A stretch of 64,000 nucleotides of DNA from an uncultured Lachnospiraceae bacterium (GTDB taxonomy: Bacteria > Bacillota > Clostridia > Lachnospirales > Lachnospiraceae). The notes below the pieces were generated by a model. It had not been told where the DNA came from. It did not search any database and saw only the letters and a list, made by a program, of their open reading frames with translations. Within the stretch, counting starts at the first letter, position 1; every line of letters begins with the position of its first letter. The position numbers and the translations under genes are program-made. Where the stretch lies: NCBI GenBank assembly GCA_910586025.1, contig CAJUIO010000004.1:17361-81360 (forward strand), written 5' to 3'. Shown in pieces: positions 1-9,700 of the stretch.

Positions 1-1
1 A

Positions 2-541
2 GTACGGCCAAAAGCATTGCACTGCATTGGCGGATCGTTATTCCTCAGGGACGTGATTGGGTCGGTACGGTTTGACGAAAGTCTGCGAAATGGTGAAGAT
101 ACTCTGTTTATATATCACTTGATCTGCAAGAGGATTCGGATCGCATACACAAATAAAAGATGGTATTATTACAGAATACATTCAGGGAACGCCTCGGGCA
201 GTGTCACTCATCCGGGCAAGGATCTATCTTGGGAAAGCAGCAGAATAATTCGGGATGCAGAGCTTGCAAAGAGTAATCTGGACTATGCGCTGCCATGGGA
301 ATGCATGGCAGTCTGCCAGATGGCAAGAAATTTTTATGGGATGAGGAGACAGAGAAACACAGAGGGCTGTGAGAGGATCAGAGAACAGGCGGCTGCGGAG
401 ATGAGGCATCCGTTATTTTCCAAAACTGACAGGACCACGAAAATTTTATTTTATTGTTGTTTTTTTTGCTATCCTGTCTATCCGCTGTTGGAAAAGCTTG
501 TTTCCATGATATGGGAGGCCAGAAATGCGGGAAGAAGATAG
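2..541 (+). CDS. Glycosyltransferase family 2, C-terminal part (5' end outside window)
   Basis: The reading frame is open from the first bases, so the true start lies upstream and only the last ~180 residues are present. The visible part carries the GT2 acceptor-side motif GEDTLF followed by an aromatic and basic tail with a hydrophobic patch near the end, typical of sugar transferases that build surface polysaccharides at the cytoplasmic face. A TTG at 17 is an in-frame candidate but is unlikely to be the start because the protein family continues before it. The stop overlaps the next gene by 17 bases, so the two are translationally coupled. Donor and acceptor sugars cannot be told. Confidence 0.8.
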   Translation, partial: VRPKALHCIGGSLFLRDVIGSVRFDESLRNGEDTLFIYHLICKRIRIAYTNKRWYYYRIHSGNASGSVTHPGKDLSWESSRIIRDAELAKSNLDYALPWECMAVCQMARNFYGMRRQRNTEGCERIREQAAAEMRHPLFSKTDRTTKILFYCCFFCYPVYPLLEKLVSMIWEARNAGRR

Positions 542-1643
542 TAATGTCGGTATCATAACCTTTCATTGTTCAGATAATTACGGTGCAATGCTGCAGGCAT
601 ACGGACTGAAGCGCGGCCTGTCCGGCAAAGGGATTAAAGCCGATATTATCCGTTATGAACCGCCCTTTATGACGGGAAGACACTGGTGGCTTCCTTACAT
701 ACCGGTTAACGGAGTGATAGGATGTATCTGGGTCGGATGTCAGAGGTGGAGGACGCATCTTGGGATGGGAACCGACTTTTTCAAATTGAGAAGCAGTATG
801 AGGAATTTCAGGGAAAGATATCTGATTCGGCGCAGAGACAGAAAGCTGTTATTTTCAGGCCAGCTTAAGATGCTTTCCTATCGCTGCTATATAGTGGGAA
901 GCGATCAGATCTGGAACCCGAATATTACCTGCGGTTTAAGGAAAGTATATTTTGGAGCATTTGAAAATAAGAAAAAAGAGAAAGTGATCGCTTATGCCGC
1001 AAGCCTTGGCAGCGCCGCTCTTTCGCAGAAATATGATAAAAAATTTTCCGGGCTTTTGAAATATGTAGACGTGATTTCCGTAAGGGAAGCGGCGGCGGTT
1101 CCCTATGTAAAAAGGCTTTGCCGCGGCGATGTTGCTGCGGTTCTGGATCCTGTTTTCCTGCTGGAAGAAAAGGAATGGGCTGCAATAGAGAACCGGCCCC
1201 GTATAAATCAATATATCCTTGTCTATACAACGGAAAAAAATAAGAAATTATACGAATATGCCAAAAAACTTTCGCAGGAAAAGGGGATGGAGGTTGTTGA
1301 ACTTCGGACTATCAGAGGAAAGAGGGAGAAGGGCTTCATAACAGATGATACGGCAGGTCCTGCTGAGTTCCTGGGATATGTCCATAAGGCGGCTTATGTG
1401 GTGACAAATTCATTTCACGGGATTGTGTTCAGCATCATTTATAAAAAGAAATTCTTAGCCTTTCCGCACGGCAGCTTCGGAACAAGGATCGAAAATATTC
1501 TGCGGATTCATGGATTGGAAAACAGGATATATGAGGATGAACGCAGCATTGATGATAATATTGACTGGGACGAAGTTAATCGGAGGATGCAGGATGCGGT
1601 GCGGCAATCCTATGATTTCCTGGTGAAAAATATCCGGGATTGA
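525..1643 (+). CDS. Polysaccharide pyruvyl transferase family protein
   Basis: A 372-residue protein of the PF04230 family, which transfers a pyruvyl ketal from phosphoenolpyruvate to sugars of exopolysaccharides, or catalyses related reactions. Supporting motifs are the N-terminal IITFHCSDNYGAMLQAYGL segment (residues ~10-28), GSDQIWN near residue 125, LDPVF near 205 and TNSFHGIVFS near 295, all at the usual spacing. It overlaps the upstream glycosyltransferase and is followed after 42 bases by an FrhB-like iron-sulfur protein, a pairing very common in Firmicutes polysaccharide loci. The family assignment is firm; pyruvylation itself is inferred, because some members in such pairs may do other chemistry. 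Confidence 0.88.
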   Translation: MREEDSNVGIITFHCSDNYGAMLQAYGLKRGLSGKGIKADIIRYEPPFMTGRHWWLPYIPVNGVIGCIWVGCQRWRTHLGMGTDFFKLRSSMRNFRERYLIRRRDRKLLFSGQLKMLSYRCYIVGSDQIWNPNITCGLRKVYFGAFENKKKEKVIAYAASLGSAALSQKYDKKFSGLLKYVDVISVREAAAVPYVKRLCRGDVAAVLDPVFLLEEKEWAAIENRPRINQYILVYTTEKNKKLYEYAKKLSQEKGMEVVELRTIRGKREKGFITDDTAGPAEFLGYVHKAAYVVTNSFHGIVFSIIYKKKFLAFPHGSFGTRIENILRIHGLENRIYEDERSIDDNIDWDEVNRRMQDAVRQSYDFLVKNIRD

Positions 1644-1685
1644 TAACTTTGAACGGCAAATGAAATTTCGGGAGAAGGAGAGAGT

Positions 1686-2837
1686 ATGGGATCGTACACA
1701 TTGTATGCGGACAAAAAGGAATGCTGCGGATGCAGCGCATGTGTGGATGCATGCGGTGTGGGTGCCATATGTATGGTCAGCGACGGGGAGGGCTTTTGGT
1801 ATCCTCAGATCAATGAAGAAAAATGTACAGGCTGCGGCAGGTGCAGGGAAGTATGCCAGATACACAGGTCAAAGGTGCGGGATGAACAGGGAGGCAGTCG
1901 AATATATCTGGGTGTACGGGCCAAAAGCGAAGAGATCAGATATTCCAGTTCATCCGGCGGTATGTTCGGTATTCTTGCACAGTATATTTTCCGGCGGCAG
2001 GGTGTGGTATACGGGGCGGCTTTTGATAATGAGATGAAGGTCGTCCATATGCAAGCCTGTGATATGGAGCAGTTAGAGAAGCTCAAAAAGACAAAATATG
2101 TGCAAAGTGATATGACCGGAATCTACCGGAGGATAGAGGAACAGCTTAATGAGGGCCTGTGGGTTCTGTTCTGCGGAACCCCGTGCCAGGTGCAGGGGCT
2201 TCGATTTTTTTTGAGAAAAACATATCCAAGACTGGTCATGGTGGATCTTGTCTGCTACGGAGTTCCCTCTCCGGGTATATGGAGAGATTATGTAGAATAT
2301 CTGGAAAAGAGACATGGCGGGAGGCTGACAGAGTTTTATTTTCGGGATAAGAGAAACAGGGATAACGGCCATACCTGCGCCTATGTGGCGGGAGGTACTG
2401 AGTATGCGGTTCCCATTCATCGGAATCCCTATTGCAGAATGTATTTTGTGGATCATATTCTGCGGCCGTCCTGCCATAGCTGCAGATATTGTACCACCGA
2501 AAGAGACAGCGACTTTACGATTGGTGATTTCTGGGGAATTGAACGGATCAGGCCTGATATGGATGACGGGATGGGGACATCTCTTGTGATTCTCCATTCA
2601 GATCAGGCAAAAGAGATATGGGACAGTGTTAAGGATCAGACGCTGTCGTTTGTCTGTAAAGAGGAAGAGATACTTCAGCCGCGTCTGGTTGCGGCCACAC
2701 GAATTTCAGGAACAAGGCAGTGGTTTATGAGATGCTACAGGCTGCTGCCCTTCTGGCTGCTTGTCAAAATGGTCACAAACAGGATATACAGCCTGTTTAA
2801 GCGCAGCCCGAGACTGAGGAACAGGATTGAAAATTAA
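1686..2837 (+). CDS. Coenzyme F420 hydrogenase/dehydrogenase beta-subunit family iron-sulfur protein (FrhB-like)
   Basis: A 383-residue protein with two ferredoxin-type 4Fe-4S motifs at the N-terminus (C13-C16-C19-C23 and C47-C50-C53-C57). An FrhB N/C-type flavin/iron-sulfur domain follows, with FCGTPCQVQGL near residue 160, DLVCYGVPSP near 188 and a further cysteine cluster CHSCRYC before TIGDFWG near 265-285. The family transfers electrons between flavin and iron-sulfur centres. In polysaccharide clusters its substrate is unknown, but it recurs beside pyruvyl transferases, as here, which suggests a redox step on a nucleotide sugar or lipid-linked sugar. The start ATG at 1686 has GGAGAAGGAGAG upstream. 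Confidence 0.87.
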   Translation: MGSYTLYADKKECCGCSACVDACGVGAICMVSDGEGFWYPQINEEKCTGCGRCREVCQIHRSKVRDEQGGSRIYLGVRAKSEEIRYSSSSGGMFGILAQYIFRRQGVVYGAAFDNEMKVVHMQACDMEQLEKLKKTKYVQSDMTGIYRRIEEQLNEGLWVLFCGTPCQVQGLRFFLRKTYPRLVMVDLVCYGVPSPGIWRDYVEYLEKRHGGRLTEFYFRDKRNRDNGHTCAYVAGGTEYAVPIHRNPYCRMYFVDHILRPSCHSCRYCTTERDSDFTIGDFWGIERIRPDMDDGMGTSLVILHSDQAKEIWDSVKDQTLSFVCKEEEILQPRLVAATRISGTRQWFMRCYRLLPFWLLVKMVTNRIYSLFKRSPRLRNRIEN

Positions 2838-2878
2838 AATTTTCAATCTACGTATTTGGGCCTGTTCCCATATGGGAA
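2825..2878 (+). repeat. Two inverted repeats between the FrhB-like gene and the ABC exporter
   Basis: A perfect 10-base stem (2825-2834 with 2839-2848, loop TAAA) spans the stop codon of the FrhB-like gene. It is followed by a 14-base perfect palindrome TTCCCATATGGGAA at 2865-2878. No U-run follows the first stem, so it is not a classic terminator. These may be mRNA processing or partial attenuation elements before the exporter gene. Confidence 0.4.
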
Positions 2879-2909
2879 GGATCCGTGCGGGAAAGGCAGG
2901 GGTATCAAA

Positions 2910-4616
2910 ATGATAGAAATGTTTAAGTATCTGACAGGAATTCTGGAAGGCGGAGAGCGTAAACGATGTGGTATCATAGCTGTTTTTGGCCTGCTAAGTC
3001 CCATAATGGATCTGTTTAATTTTACCGTGATCATTTATATAATCAACAGGGCGGCGCAGGAGAAACAGGCATCGCCGCAAATCGTGCTCTTCACGGCCAT
3101 TATGGGAATTATATCCATTCTGAAAGGCTTTTTTGACATATACAGATGTAAGATCTCCAACGAGTTTGTGTATAATGGAGCCCAGAGGCTGTCAATGAAA
3201 ATATATGAATTACAGTTAAAGGAAGATCTTGAGCATCATAGTGAAAAGAGCGTCATGCAGGCGCTGTCCGCAGTTCGAAATGATACAGAGAAATGTGTTG
3301 AAATAATCATAAACTGCATTGAGATCCTGATCAACGCTTTTATTATAATTGGATACTTTGGAGTATTGGTCTATATTGCTAAGTGGTTCGGAGCAGTAAG
3401 CTGTGCGATCTTGATATTGCTCATACTCATCATGTATTTTTACTATCGCAGCCAGATGAAGCTCTACGGCGAGAAGTCCAGAATGTATATGATCAGGGCA
3501 AATGCGCAGGTGACCATAGCATATGGGATCTTTAAGGAGATGAAGCTTGTTGACGATATGTCAGCCCTGAGGGGGAGATATGGTGACGCAAGTTACGGAT
3601 ATGCGCAGGTACAGGGAAAATTTAAGTATAAGAACAGCATTGTCAGTATGATCATGCAGAATTCTGTCATGGCTGTAGTGTTCATCCTGCTTTCCTTCTT
3701 TTTGTGGTTTCTGAAGGAGGATCTTGCATTTGCGGTTGCGGCCATGGCGGTATATTTTGCGGTTCTGATCCGGATTGTGCCGATGGCATATAATATTGTC
3801 AGCGGAATGAATCATGTTGAGTTTAACAGGAAGTCATATGTAGTACTCAGAGACTGCCTCACCAGATACTCGGAAATAAAGGAAGAAGAAAGGCGGGCGG
3901 AAAACATCAGACGCAAAGAACTGACCTTCCTTAAGGGTATTTTTGTAAGAAATCTGACCTTTCAATACAACGATCAGGCGCAGATTTTTGAGGAGGCAGC
4001 CATTGATATACCCACAGGCAGTTCGGTGGCCGTTATCGGCGCATCCGGCATAGGGAAAACCACATTACTTGATTTGATTACGGGGCTGCGCAGACCGCAG
4101 ACGGGCAGTATTTTATATGATGATTATGATATTGTCAGCCAGACGGACGGCACCGGACAGTGCAGGGCAAACCTTGGAGATATTATAAGCTATATTCCCC
4201 AAATTGTGTATTTAAACGGAGAGACAATCCGGAATAACGTAGCTTTTTTTGAAGGAGAGGACAGAATTGATGATGAAAAAGTGATCCGGTGTCTGAAGTG
4301 TGCTCAGGTATGGAAAGATATTGCCAAAATGCCAAAGGGAGTTCATACATTGATCGGCGAAAATGGCACGGCTGTTTCCGGCGGTCAGCGTCAGAGAATT
4401 GCCTTGGCGAGAGCCCTGTATAAGGATTTTAAACTGCTCGTGATGGATGAAGCCACTGCGGCTCTTGATATGGAGACGGAAAAGGCCGTGATAGACTCGA
4501 TCCGTCAGGTAAAGGGAAACAAGACGATACTCATGGTAACGCATCACATGAGCCTGGCAAATGAGTGTGATATGATATATAAAATAGAAGATAAGAAAAT
4601 AGTAAGGGTAAAGTGA
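2910..4616 (+). CDS. ABC transporter, fused membrane and ATP-binding domains (exporter type)
   Basis: A 568-residue half-transporter. The N-terminal ~300 residues hold about six membrane segments and the C-terminus holds an ATPase. Visible are Walker A GASGIGKTT (residues ~377-385), an ABC signature in the variant form AVSGGQRQR (~488) and Walker B LLVMDEATAALD (~510). It probably works as a homodimer exporting a lipid-linked glycan, lipid or peptide. ATG at 2910 is preferred over in-frame TTG at 2856 because it follows a purine-rich AGGCAGGGG at good spacing and begins directly before the first hydrophobic stretch. The stop overlaps the next glycosyltransferase by four bases (GTGA), so it belongs to the same polysaccharide operon. 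Confidence 0.9.
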   Translation: MIEMFKYLTGILEGGERKRCGIIAVFGLLSPIMDLFNFTVIIYIINRAAQEKQASPQIVLFTAIMGIISILKGFFDIYRCKISNEFVYNGAQRLSMKIYELQLKEDLEHHSEKSVMQALSAVRNDTEKCVEIIINCIEILINAFIIIGYFGVLVYIAKWFGAVSCAILILLILIMYFYYRSQMKLYGEKSRMYMIRANAQVTIAYGIFKEMKLVDDMSALRGRYGDASYGYAQVQGKFKYKNSIVSMIMQNSVMAVVFILLSFFLWFLKEDLAFAVAAMAVYFAVLIRIVPMAYNIVSGMNHVEFNRKSYVVLRDCLTRYSEIKEEERRAENIRRKELTFLKGIFVRNLTFQYNDQAQIFEEAAIDIPTGSSVAVIGASGIGKTTLLDLITGLRRPQTGSILYDDYDIVSQTDGTGQCRANLGDIISYIPQIVYLNGETIRNNVAFFEGEDRIDDEKVIRCLKCAQVWKDIAKMPKGVHTLIGENGTAVSGGQRQRIALARALYKDFKLLVMDEATAALDMETEKAVIDSIRQVKGNKTILMVTHHMSLANECDMIYKIEDKKIVRVK

Positions 4617-5641
4617 CGGATTTGAGGGATCGGAGATTGGAAAAATATATTGAGAAAAGGGTTTCCATTGTCACTCCGGTGTTTAACGGGGAAGACAGCT
4701 TAGCTTCCATGTTAGATTCCGTATTAAACCAGACGTATCCCCATATCGAAATGATTCTTGTTGATGACGGCTCCGGGGATCAGACCGCTGCAATTGCAAA
4801 GAGCTATCGTGAAAGCTTTTTGGAGAGAGGCTATCTCTATCGAATCGTCCGGGCAGAACATAAAAATGCTTCTGCGGCAATTAATGGGGGACTGCCCTAT
4901 GTGACGGGGGAATATCTGATCTGGCCGGACAGTGATGACATACTGGAGCCCGATTCGGTCAAAAAAAGAGTTGAATTTCTGGAAAATAACCCGCAGTATC
5001 AATGTGTCAGATCACTGGCATATTATTTTGATAAGCTGACGGGGGAAAGAAGGGCGCCGGATGAAAGGGAGGGAGACCTGTCCAAAGAAGAGCTTTTCTG
5101 GGATATTCTCGAATTCAGGACATTTGTGTGCTGTGGATGCTATATGCTGCGGACGGAGAAATTTTTTGACATTTTTCCGCAGCGTCATATACCCGAATAT
5201 AATGTGGGGCAGAATTTTCAAATGCTGCTGCCTTTTATGTATCGTTATAGATGTCCCACTATCCGTGAACAGCTCTATGGGGTATGTGTCAGAGAAGGCA
5301 GCCATTCGAGAGTTAAGCTTACGCAAAGGGAAGAGGAACAGAAGTACCGGGAATACGAGGAGCTTGTGGATGACATCGTCCTGATCTGTCATATAGGAGA
5401 TAAGAAATCCCGAAATCGTATTATTTACTGGAAGGCAAGGCGCAGATATGCTCTGGCAATAAAATACGGAGGAAGAACACGACGCAAAGAAGCCCTGTGT
5501 CTCATGAAAAAGTGCGGAAGGCTGAGCTTTTATATACTGCTGAAGGACTTTTTGTGGATCAGGCTTGAAAATACCTGGCTGATAAAGAGGCTGTATCCCT
5601 TGTACAGACGGATTTTGAAAAAGGATGCAGGTATGAAATAA
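4613..5641 (+). CDS. Glycosyltransferase family 2
   Basis: A 342-residue GT-A fold transferase. The N-terminal nucleotide-sugar half begins VSIVTPVFNGEDSLASMLD, has LVDDGSGD near residue 50 and the metal-binding D106-S-D-D109. The C-terminal half is basic with aromatic patches that probably lie on the membrane. The start is GTG at 4613, overlapping the TGA of the ABC exporter. It acts in the cytoplasm adding one sugar to a growing surface glycan; specificity cannot be read from the sequence. Confidence 0.9.
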   Translation: MTDLRDRRLEKYIEKRVSIVTPVFNGEDSLASMLDSVLNQTYPHIEMILVDDGSGDQTAAIAKSYRESFLERGYLYRIVRAEHKNASAAINGGLPYVTGEYLIWPDSDDILEPDSVKKRVEFLENNPQYQCVRSLAYYFDKLTGERRAPDEREGDLSKEELFWDILEFRTFVCCGCYMLRTEKFFDIFPQRHIPEYNVGQNFQMLLPFMYRYRCPTIREQLYGVCVREGSHSRVKLTQREEEQKYREYEELVDDIVLICHIGDKKSRNRIIYWKARRRYALAIKYGGRTRRKEALCLMKKCGRLSFYILLKDFLWIRLENTWLIKRLYPLYRRILKKDAGMK

Positions 5642-5673
5642 AATGGCAGGCAAAGCGTCAGAGGAGAATTTCC

Positions 5674-6705
5674 ATGATCTCAATTATTATTCCCGTTTAT
5701 AATACAGAAAAATATCTGAGCCGGTGCGTTGACTCGGTTCTGCGTTCCGAATGCAGGGACTATGAAATCATACTTGTCAACGACGGCTCAACAGACCACA
5801 GTGCCCGGATCTGTCAACAATACAGTGAGAGATATCATCACATAAAATTTATTGACGGTACGCATCAGGGAGTGTCGGCGGCCAGAAATACAGGAATCCG
5901 GGAGAGCGGCGGTGAGTGGATTGTGTTTGTGGATTCGGATGACAGGATCTCACCCCGCTTTCTGACAATGATCGGGAAGAAGGATTATCAGGATCAGGAT
6001 CTGCTCATTTTTGACTTTGCCCGGAACAAAGAGAGACATACCGGAATCAGGAAATCAACTGTGCGGTATTATGGAAGAGAGGATTGGCCGGAGCTGGCCG
6101 CATGTCTGTTGAACACAGGACAGCTGATGAAAGGCGGGAATACGAGCCTGCTTTCTCCATGGGGAAAGGCTTATAAAAGAGATTTGATAGAACGGTATAT
6201 GATTCGGTTTGCCGCAGATATCGCTATATGTGAGGACAGGCTCTTCAATATGGAATATATTCTGAGAGTTAAAACCTGCGCATATATACCTCGGACGGTT
6301 TATTATGTGCAGATGCGTCCTGATTCCGTAATGCGCAGTTTTAATCCCGGTTATCTGGAAAATGATGTGAGATATCAGAGATACTTAAGACACATTCTCA
6401 TGAAAAATAATGTTTTTCCCATGGTAAAGAGGGCATATTATAACAGCGTGCTTACCAATATGGCAGATGTTCTCATCAGAGGGATCTTCAACCCGCACGG
6501 TCAGGAAGATTCGGGAGAAAAGAGAGAGGCCTGCCGCAGGATGCGGGAGTATGCCGTATATAAAACGGCTCTGCGGCATAACGGAGGAATGGGCATTTGG
6601 CCAAGGAGGGTTCTTATGTGGGCGTTTGAACGGAAATGTTATGGTATGGTGGAGCTGATCTGTGTGGTAAGCTATAGGATATTGGAAAAATCGAGACGGC
6701 TGTGA
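5674..6705 (+). CDS. Glycosyltransferase family 2
   Basis: A 343-residue GT2 enzyme with the canonical opening ISIIIPVYNTEKYLSRCVDSV, VNDGSTDHS, the metal-binding D87-S-D-D90, and the downstream acceptor-site motif CEDRLF near residue 190. ATG at 5674 has GAGGAG eight bases upstream. It lies 32 bases after the previous GT2 gene and is in the same transcription unit. It is a different branch from its neighbour at 4613 (different C-terminal half), so it probably adds a different sugar of the repeat unit. Confidence 0.92.
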   Translation: MISIIIPVYNTEKYLSRCVDSVLRSECRDYEIILVNDGSTDHSARICQQYSERYHHIKFIDGTHQGVSAARNTGIRESGGEWIVFVDSDDRISPRFLTMIGKKDYQDQDLLIFDFARNKERHTGIRKSTVRYYGREDWPELAACLLNTGQLMKGGNTSLLSPWGKAYKRDLIERYMIRFAADIAICEDRLFNMEYILRVKTCAYIPRTVYYVQMRPDSVMRSFNPGYLENDVRYQRYLRHILMKNNVFPMVKRAYYNSVLTNMADVLIRGIFNPHGQEDSGEKREACRRMREYAVYKTALRHNGGMGIWPRRVLMWAFERKCYGMVELICVVSYRILEKSRRL

Positions 6706-6776
6706 GCCTTGGGCATGCCTGCGTTGTATTTCCTGACAAAATCAGCTATACTGGGAAGGAAGGAGGACTGAACAGA

Positions 6777-9700
6777 ATGCTTTTGTTCTTTTATCTGTTC
6801 TTTGTCATTGTAATACATAATTTTGTTGCGGGGGAGGGAGAGCTGTCCCCGGCTTTCGCTGTCAAATGTCTGCTTTCGCTGCTGCTTCTGGCTGTAATCT
6901 GCCCGATTATTTTAAGAAAAGGCAGAACCTTTAGAGTGGCATTGAAGGAGGAGACTGCGTCTGAAAAGAAGGATCGATTGTGGATTCCGGTCTTTTTCCT
7001 GTTATCCTTTGGAGTTCTGCTGCGGTGGTTTCTGTCTTACTATCCGGGCGCTTTTTCCACGGATGCGGTATATCAGTATGAGCAGGCTCTTTCCGGCAGA
7101 TATAATGACTGGAAGCCGATTCTGCAGACACTGATCACATTCACCCTTCCTGTCAGGCTCACAGGAAGAGTGGATTCCATCGTTTTTTTTCAGATTGCGG
7201 AATATTCTGCGGCTCTTACCTACATGGCTTATGTGATTCTCAAACGCAGTAATAAATGGATCGCCATAGGATCGCTCTCATATATTCTGGTAAATCCCGT
7301 AACCGGAAATATGGTAATCTGTCCGTGGAAGGATGTGACCTTTGCCATATTCGCCGTTTTGCTTATGACCTTCGGGTTACAAATCTTTGCCACGGGAGGG
7401 AGATGGCTCGAGAGGAAGAGAAATCTTGCCTTGCTGGGAGCTGCCCTGCTGATTGCCACGATTATGCGGCATAATGGTTTTTTGTTCACGATACCGTTTC
7501 TTGTTGCTGTGCTGGTCCATTTGAAAAGAAAAAGACGCATCTGGTTTCTGATATTTTTTGCAGCGGGCATTGTCCTGATCAGAGGGCCCGTTTATGCGGG
7601 ATTAGAGGTGGAGGAGCAGTGGAATCATAAGACAAGAGTATTGGGAGCGCCGATGGCCATGCTGGGGACGGTTGTGAGGGAAGCGCCGGAGCTGCTTGGT
7701 GAGGAAGCGCAGGAATTCGTATACAGGGTTGCGCCCAGAGAGGTCTGGGAGGAGGTATTTCATGACGGTGGCTTTAGCTCGATAAAGTGGCAGTCGGATC
7801 AGACTGTTGTTGAGGAGGCGGGAATCAGGAAGGTACTTTTGATGGCGGCGGACGCTCTGGCCCGGGCACCGGGACCGGCCTTGAAAGGTCTCTTTGAGCT
7901 GACGGATATGGTTTATGCCATAGACAGTAATTTTGACTGGTACATTATCGCACAGGTAGATGAGAATGACGTGGGGGTAGAGTACCGGCAGTTTTGTGAC
8001 CGGTATGTTCTCGAAAAATATACCGAGGTTTCCAGGAACGGTGTCTTTAAATATATCTTCTGGTATCTCGGGGTTCTCAATATAATTATAATTGCCGGGT
8101 TGTCGTGTAAGTGCTGCTTTAAGACAAGAGAGGGATGGAAGCGGGGGCTGTTTGGACTTTCGGTCCTGTGCTACAATTTCGGAACGATGCTGCTTCTATC
8201 GGGAAATGATTTCAGGTATTTTTACTTTAACTTTCCGGTATTTCCGGTCTTGCTGTTGATTCTTTTTGGAGAGAAAGTAAGGGCACGGGAAAAGAGCGGT
8301 CCATCTAAAGCGGCCGTACTCGGAGCAACATTCAGAGAAAAGGCCGGGGCCGCTGTCGGGAAGATCTTCAGACAGGAATTCGGGACAGATACGGTCGCTG
8401 AAGAGAGCGCGGCAGAAGAGACCGGAACGGATAGAAAGGAAGCTGACGGGGAAAGTGTCAGCGACAAGGTAAAAGAGGCGGGCGCAGAAAGACCGGAAAT
8501 TACCGAGAAGCCCAAAAGAGATTATAAGGAGATGGCGGGAAAACTGTCTCTCTTATGCAGGAAGGTATTATCAGGCTTAGAAAGATCTCTTGTGATTTTC
8601 TCACTCCTTCTGTCCCTGGCAGTTGTTGTGGGAACTAAGATCAATTTGTCGGGGGAACCCTATTTCGGACAGATGACAATCGCAGATTTGCGCAATGCGG
8701 GAATATGGTTTGTACTCATTTTAACGATTGGGAAGCTTCTCGTTGTGATTATCCGCAGGTGGAGCTTTGAGATTCAGGCGCTGACAATACATAAAAAATG
8801 GTGGCTAGGCAGCTTTTTGCTCCTGATTCTGCTCTGGAGCCCTTACCTGCTTGCCTATTATCCCGGGATCCTGACGCCGGATTCCCTGACCTCCCTGCTG
8901 CAGGCAAAGGATCTCTCGCTCCTGTACAATCATATACCGGTGGCTTACACGCTTTTGGTGGCTTTGTTTGCAAGAATCGGGTGGCAGATCGGGGATGCCA
9001 ATTTTGGAGTGTTCCTGTTTTCCCTTGCGCAGCTCCTCATCATGGCGGGAGTGCTCAGTTATTCGGCATACTGGCTCAGAGCGAAAATGAGAAGGCCGGC
9101 GGCTGCCTGTATAGCCTTGCTCTTCTATGGGCTGAATCCGGTGATTGCCATGCACTCCATAACTATGTGGAAGGATGTCCTGTTTTCCGCATGGATTGTC
9201 CTGCTGTGTCTGTTCCTCTTTGACATGGCACTGGGCGGAGGGAAGAGGCTGGATAGCAAAAAGGGCATGAGAGAGCTGTGTGTTTTGCTTCTTCTCGTGT
9301 GCTTTGGAAGGAATAATGGCTTATATGTCGCAGTTTTCTGCCTTGGGGTGCTTCTGATCGTTTATAAGGACGTTCGCAAAAAGCTTCTGGTCAGAGGAGG
9401 AGGGCTGCTGCTGGCCGTTCTGCTGATCCAGGGACCGGGATACAATGCGCTTGGCATTAATCAGTCGGGCTTTGCTGAATCTGTGGGGATTCCCCTGCAG
9501 CAGATCAGCTATACGGTGATACATGACGCAGGGCTTTCGGAGCAGGATGGAGAGTTTCTGGAGAAAATCATCCCTGTTTCGGCGATTGAGGAGAGCTACT
9601 CTCCGGTGTCTGCGGATAACATAAAGTTCAATCAGGAATTTAACACGGCCTTTTTTGAGGAAAATAAAGGCGGTTTTATGAAGCTGTATCTGAAGCTGCT

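Noticed and set aside
8222..8515. Reverse-strand Ser/Ala-rich reading frame inside the DUF6020-like gene
   Set aside because: It is the complement of the charged linker; low complexity and no ribosome site.
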